64,000 nucleotides of DNA from contig JAEDHT010000002.1 of assembly GCA_016296885.1 (NCBI GenBank), positions 55,573 through 119,572 on the forward strand. The letters run 5' to 3'. The notes below the pieces were generated by a model. It had not been told where the DNA came from, searched no databases, and was given only the letters and a program-made list of their open reading frames with translations. Shown piece by piece: positions 60,861 through 64,000 of this stretch. This stretch comes from Clostridiaceae bacterium (GTDB taxonomy: Bacteria; Bacillota; Clostridia; Oscillospirales; Acutalibacteraceae). How positions within the stretch are numbered: position 1 is the stretch's first letter; each line of letters begins with the position of its first letter. The translations under genes and the position numbers were made by a program.

Positions 60861-60894
60861 GAGGGTGACAATAAATAAATTTTTTATCACCCTC
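60861..60894 (-). terminator. Hairpin after the Ig-like dockerin gene
   Basis: GAGGGTGA and TCACCCTC form an 8-bp stem around an AT-rich loop, 15 bp past the stop of the gene at 60909. There is no strong U-run until AAATTTTTT further on, so read-through into the lipoprotein genes is likely. Confidence 0.6.
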
Positions 60895-60908
60895 GCTTTA
60901 AGGTGTAG

Positions 60909-63725
60909 TTACTTTTTGTCAAAAGAACTTATTAGTTTTGCGATGTATTTTTGGATTAAAACAACATCTTCCATCGTAGTTTTTTCGTCATAATTTACAT
61001 CAGCCACTAATTTTTCACTATCATTTAATTCGAGAAGCTTTGCTATCGCTTTTTGAAGCATTACAACGTCTTCCATTGTTATTTTTTCATCACCGTTTAC
61101 ATCGCCACGTAGCACTTCTGTTGTTGCCTCGGAACACTCAAATGTTTTAGAAATAATAGCTTCTGTTCCGTTTGTGCTTTCAGTAGTAACTTCTTGTCCG
61201 TTTAATGAGAAATGTGTTTTTTCCGTAAACAGATAACCGTTTGTAGCTGTAAATTTAATACACACATTATATGTTTTTCCGGATTCAAATGTGTCAAGAC
61301 CTGTTAGAGGAGTCTCATCTTGACCTTCTACACACCAATATTCAATAGATGCTATATAATTTTCATCCTTCGGCACGTTTATACTCATATCAGGAGTAGA
61401 ATCAGCCACCGGAGTGGTAATTGTCGCTTGCGCTAATGAAATGGTGTTATTAGAAACTATAACATTACAGCTTCCTTCTTTTCCGCTGTCTGTGTGTGTT
61501 ACAGTAATAACAACAGAACCCTCGCTAACAGCTGTTACTTTACCATTTTCGTCTACTGTTGCGATTGTTTCATCACTGCTTTTCCAGGCGAAGTTTGTGT
61601 TACCTTCAGCGTTAGCAGGGAAAAGTGTAGCAGTAAGCTCAGCAGAACCACCAGGAATTAAGCCGAGTGTTTCAGGTGATACTGTAACGCCTTCAACTAA
61701 AACTGTTCCAACAGGATATACAGTAACCGTATAGCTTGTCATTTGAGTTTTGGAGCTGTCTGACTTTCTAACTGCAAATAGATAAACATTTCTATACAAA
61801 TCACTTGCATCTTCCGGTATTTCAGCCTTAGCTGTTACTAAACCGGTAGCCGGATCAACCTTTAAATATTCATTTTCTTCTCCGAAAGTCGGGGTTCCCC
61901 ATGATGTAGTTGGAGCCTGTGAACATACTTGCCAAATCAAATCAAATTGTTCAGCTTCTTCGGCTGTTAATTCAGCACTTTGAGCATCATAATTTGGCAT
62001 TGCGCTGTCTCCAACAGTTAAAAATAATCCAAGGATATTTTGCTCCAACTTTGGCTTAAGCATACTTACAGGAAGCTTTTCCGGGTCATATACAACCACT
62101 TGCCATGTGCCATAATTCATTGCTACATCATTATAATATGCACCAAATGTTATCGCACCGGTTGTATCTCCTGCTGTTATTGTAATACTTTCCGGTAACG
62201 GTGAGCCTGAAACGATTTCATCTGTTACTGAAAGTGTAATTAAAGAAGATGTATAAGGTGTTTTAAATTTAAAATTACTCCATTTATCAGCATCAAATGG
62301 GTTTTTATTGATATTTATTGTTACACTTTCATTCTTAGGAACATGAATTACATTATGTGGTCCATAAGAGGTATATCCTTCTAATTCTATATTGCTTAAA
62401 TAATTAGAATCATTTAGATAAAGAATGTTGCGAGCAACATAGAAAGAATCAGTTGACTCTGTTGGTTTAATTCTCGTATATACATAAACAAGAGCTTTAG
62501 CAGGCAAATCACTAACAGTATTTGTATCCTCCGGAATAGTATCAGATGTCCAATCTATCAATCTTCCATCAGTTTCTTCTGTTAAACGGTAAACATATTC
62601 TTGGTCATCTTGACGATTAACAAGCTCAAATGAAGTTGAACCTATTGAGCTAAGTCTCGGAATAACAGGATCTGCGGTATTTAATTTTTTGCCTACAGTT
62701 TTAGCTTCGCTAACAATTTCACCGACATAACCATCAGCAGAAATAACAAGACGAATTTGCTTTCCTACGTCATCAGCAGTAGGAGTATAATTCTTTTTGG
62801 TTGCATCAGTTATATCATTCCATGTGCTTCCGTCTTCGCTTATTTGCCACTGATAACGGACTTTATCTTCATCAATTGTGCTAACATCTCCAATAAGTGC
62901 CACAGAGATTGCTGTATCACAACGTATTGCAGATGTGAATGTAATGCCGCCTGTAAGCATTACTGCTTCCTTTGCAGTAAAAGGAAGATCAACAAAATAT
63001 GTATCCATACCGTTTGTACCCTCTGCAGGTGGAGTTACAATAAACTTATGCGGTGTATTATCTGTTGAATCTAAATAAGCAACTGTGTTTTCGTCAATTT
63101 TATAAGGTTCCTTTGGTTCAACATAAACTCTGCAATGGTAAATGCCTTTTGTAAAGGTTGATGATTCACTCATAGGCGGATAATATACACTATTTGTTTT
63201 TATTCCGGGTCCAAACCATTCAACTTTTGAAATTGAATATGATGAGTCTCCTGCATCAGCAGTATAATCAGGTGTCTGTCCGTAAAGCGGAGCATCAATT
63301 CCGCTTATAACTGCTTGCTTTAAAGGTTCACGCTCAATGAAGTTAAACATAAACTCTTGAGAATAGATAGATTTATTTCCAGCGGATACTTTGCAGCGGA
63401 AAGGAACTGATGCAAATGAATTATTTTGTCCTGCCCACCCAATGCAACTTTGAAATTGAAAATGAGGGGTCTTTGTTCCTTTATAAGCATGGTTATCTTC
63501 AAGGTCAATCCACTTCGAACCTTTGGCTTGCCATTGATAGGTTAGATTTATTCCGGTTACCTCAATTTCGACTCCGGCTGCCGATCCTTCATAAGCTGTA
63601 AGTACAGAATCTACAACTTTTACTACAGGCTCATCATCAGCAAACGCTATAGTAGAAGAAAATAGTCCTAATACCATAATTAAACAAAGTGTAATACTTA
63701 ATGATATATGTACTACTTTTTTCAT
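60909..63725 (-). CDS. Large secreted Ig-like (Big_2) protein with C-terminal dockerin
   Basis: A 938-residue exported protein. The signal peptide covers residues 1-28. Repeated beta modules include a YQWQISEDGSTWNDI-type Ig-like unit (about 290) that also appears as YQWQAKGSKWIDL near 65, and a Big_2 domain at about 670-750 (VEGVTVSPETLGLIPGGSAE, TVDENGKVTAVSEGSVVITVT). The dockerin is C-terminal at about 870-935 (GDVNGDEKITMEDVVMLQKAIAKLL; ADVNYDEKTTMEDVVLIQKYIAKLI). It should be displayed on a cohesin scaffold. GGAGG lies before the ATG. Two copies of the 19-bp motif lie upstream. Confidence 0.9.
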   Translation of the reverse strand: MKKVVHISLSITLCLIMVLGLFSSTIAFADDEPVVKVVDSVLTAYEGSAAGVEIEVTGINLTYQWQAKGSKWIDLEDNHAYKGTKTPHFQFQSCIGWAGQNNSFASVPFRCKVSAGNKSIYSQEFMFNFIEREPLKQAVISGIDAPLYGQTPDYTADAGDSSYSISKVEWFGPGIKTNSVYYPPMSESSTFTKGIYHCRVYVEPKEPYKIDENTVAYLDSTDNTPHKFIVTPPAEGTNGMDTYFVDLPFTAKEAVMLTGGITFTSAIRCDTAISVALIGDVSTIDEDKVRYQWQISEDGSTWNDITDATKKNYTPTADDVGKQIRLVISADGYVGEIVSEAKTVGKKLNTADPVIPRLSSIGSTSFELVNRQDDQEYVYRLTEETDGRLIDWTSDTIPEDTNTVSDLPAKALVYVYTRIKPTESTDSFYVARNILYLNDSNYLSNIELEGYTSYGPHNVIHVPKNESVTININKNPFDADKWSNFKFKTPYTSSLITLSVTDEIVSGSPLPESITITAGDTTGAITFGAYYNDVAMNYGTWQVVVYDPEKLPVSMLKPKLEQNILGLFLTVGDSAMPNYDAQSAELTAEEAEQFDLIWQVCSQAPTTSWGTPTFGEENEYLKVDPATGLVTAKAEIPEDASDLYRNVYLFAVRKSDSSKTQMTSYTVTVYPVGTVLVEGVTVSPETLGLIPGGSAELTATLFPANAEGNTNFAWKSSDETIATVDENGKVTAVSEGSVVITVTHTDSGKEGSCNVIVSNNTISLAQATITTPVADSTPDMSINVPKDENYIASIEYWCVEGQDETPLTGLDTFESGKTYNVCIKFTATNGYLFTEKTHFSLNGQEVTTESTNGTEAIISKTFECSEATTEVLRGDVNGDEKITMEDVVMLQKAIAKLLELNDSEKLVADVNYDEKTTMEDVVLIQKYIAKLISSFDKK

Positions 63726-63852
63726 AAATTTTAGCCTCCATTATTCTAATATAAGTTCCAATAATTATAACTTTAATCTGTTATGTTAAGTCATAACAGC
63801 ACCTCCCTAATATTAAATATATAAATATTATAAAATACTTTTCTAATTTTAA

Positions 63853-63871
63853 CATCGTACTTTAGTGCAAA
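63853..63871. promoter_or_regulatory. Shared 19-bp motif, copy 2
   Basis: CATCGTACTTTAGTGCAAA about 128 bp upstream of the Ig-like dockerin gene, in the same orientation as copy 1. Confidence 0.7.
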
Positions 63872-63955
63872 TTTTTGAAATATTTTAAAAATAAATCTAT
63901 ATTTTCTTTATTTAAGTATCAATTTATGTTTGACGAAACTTAGTTTTTTTTAAAG

Positions 63956-63974
63956 TTTGCACTAAAGTACGATG
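63956..63974. promoter_or_regulatory. Shared 19-bp motif, copy 3 (inverted)
   Basis: The exact reverse complement of copy 2, 84 bp further upstream. Copies 2 and 3 bracket a 122-bp AT-rich unit, which could be a two-site operator or a tiny MITE. Confidence 0.7.
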
Positions 63975-64000
63975 TGAAATTATAAATAACTTGATACAAT

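Overview
The window looks like a chromosomal piece from an anaerobic, AT-rich Firmicute of the Oscillospiraceae (Ruminococcus / [Eubacterium] siraeum type). The evidence is a SAM-I riboswitch in front of metK, the sporulation gene ylbJ, a desulfoferrodoxin/rubredoxin pair, strong AGGAGG-type ribosome binding sites, and six secreted proteins that carry type-I-like dockerin modules (paired GDV(D/N)xDxxxTMxDVVxxQKxIAKLI calcium-binding repeats). No tRNA, rRNA or CRISPR array was seen. Species-level assignment is not possible from the sequence alone.

Positions 1 to about 36,550 are almost entirely minus-strand core genes. In order of increasing coordinate they are murA (partial), metK with its riboswitch, and a polyamine operon transcribed from about 12,275 downwards: arginine/ornithine/lysine decarboxylase, spermidine synthase, carboxy(nor)spermidine dehydrogenase, carboxy(nor)spermidine decarboxylase, agmatine deiminase, N-carbamoylputrescine amidase, then a dockerin protein. 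Next come an oligopeptide ABC transporter (oppA-oppB-oppC-oppD-oppF), asnB-ylbJ, a DUF896 protein, an ECF sigma/anti-sigma pair, a series of dockerin proteins (stand-alone dockerin, papain-type protease, GDY-repeat protein, 20-repeat BspA-like leucine-rich protein), efp with a zinc-ribbon protein, and an oxidative-stress/metal operon (superoxide reductase, rubredoxin, ZIP transporter).

From about 36.6 to 47 kb the strands alternate: a YyaL-type thioredoxin-domain protein, a large secreted DUF6273 protein with a small YxxP peptide gene behind it, a divergent XRE regulator, and an agr-type quorum-sensing locus. In that locus agrBD is on the minus strand and agrAC on the plus strand, with three 21-bp-phased direct repeats between their promoters. 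The AgrD peptide has Ser instead of Cys at the expected ring position.

Positions 46,985 to 55,144 form an accessory island bracketed by two directly repeated copies of a small excisionase-like gene, a frameshifted relic on the left and an intact copy on the right. It holds a barnase-like toxin with a MuF/minor-head-type Cys/His front end plus barstar, an AlbA_2 ATPase-fold regulator, degenerate ORFs, and two DUF4143-type ATPase genes flanked by about 280-bp direct repeats. Each of those repeats contains four copies of a GTTCCAnTGTTCCA motif.

From 55.3 kb to the end the genes are again on the minus strand: XpaC/TelA, a 5'-nucleotidase-type metallophosphatase, two lipoproteins, and a large Ig-like dockerin protein. 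A 19-bp motif occurs upstream of the phosphatase gene and, as an inverted pair, upstream of the dockerin gene.
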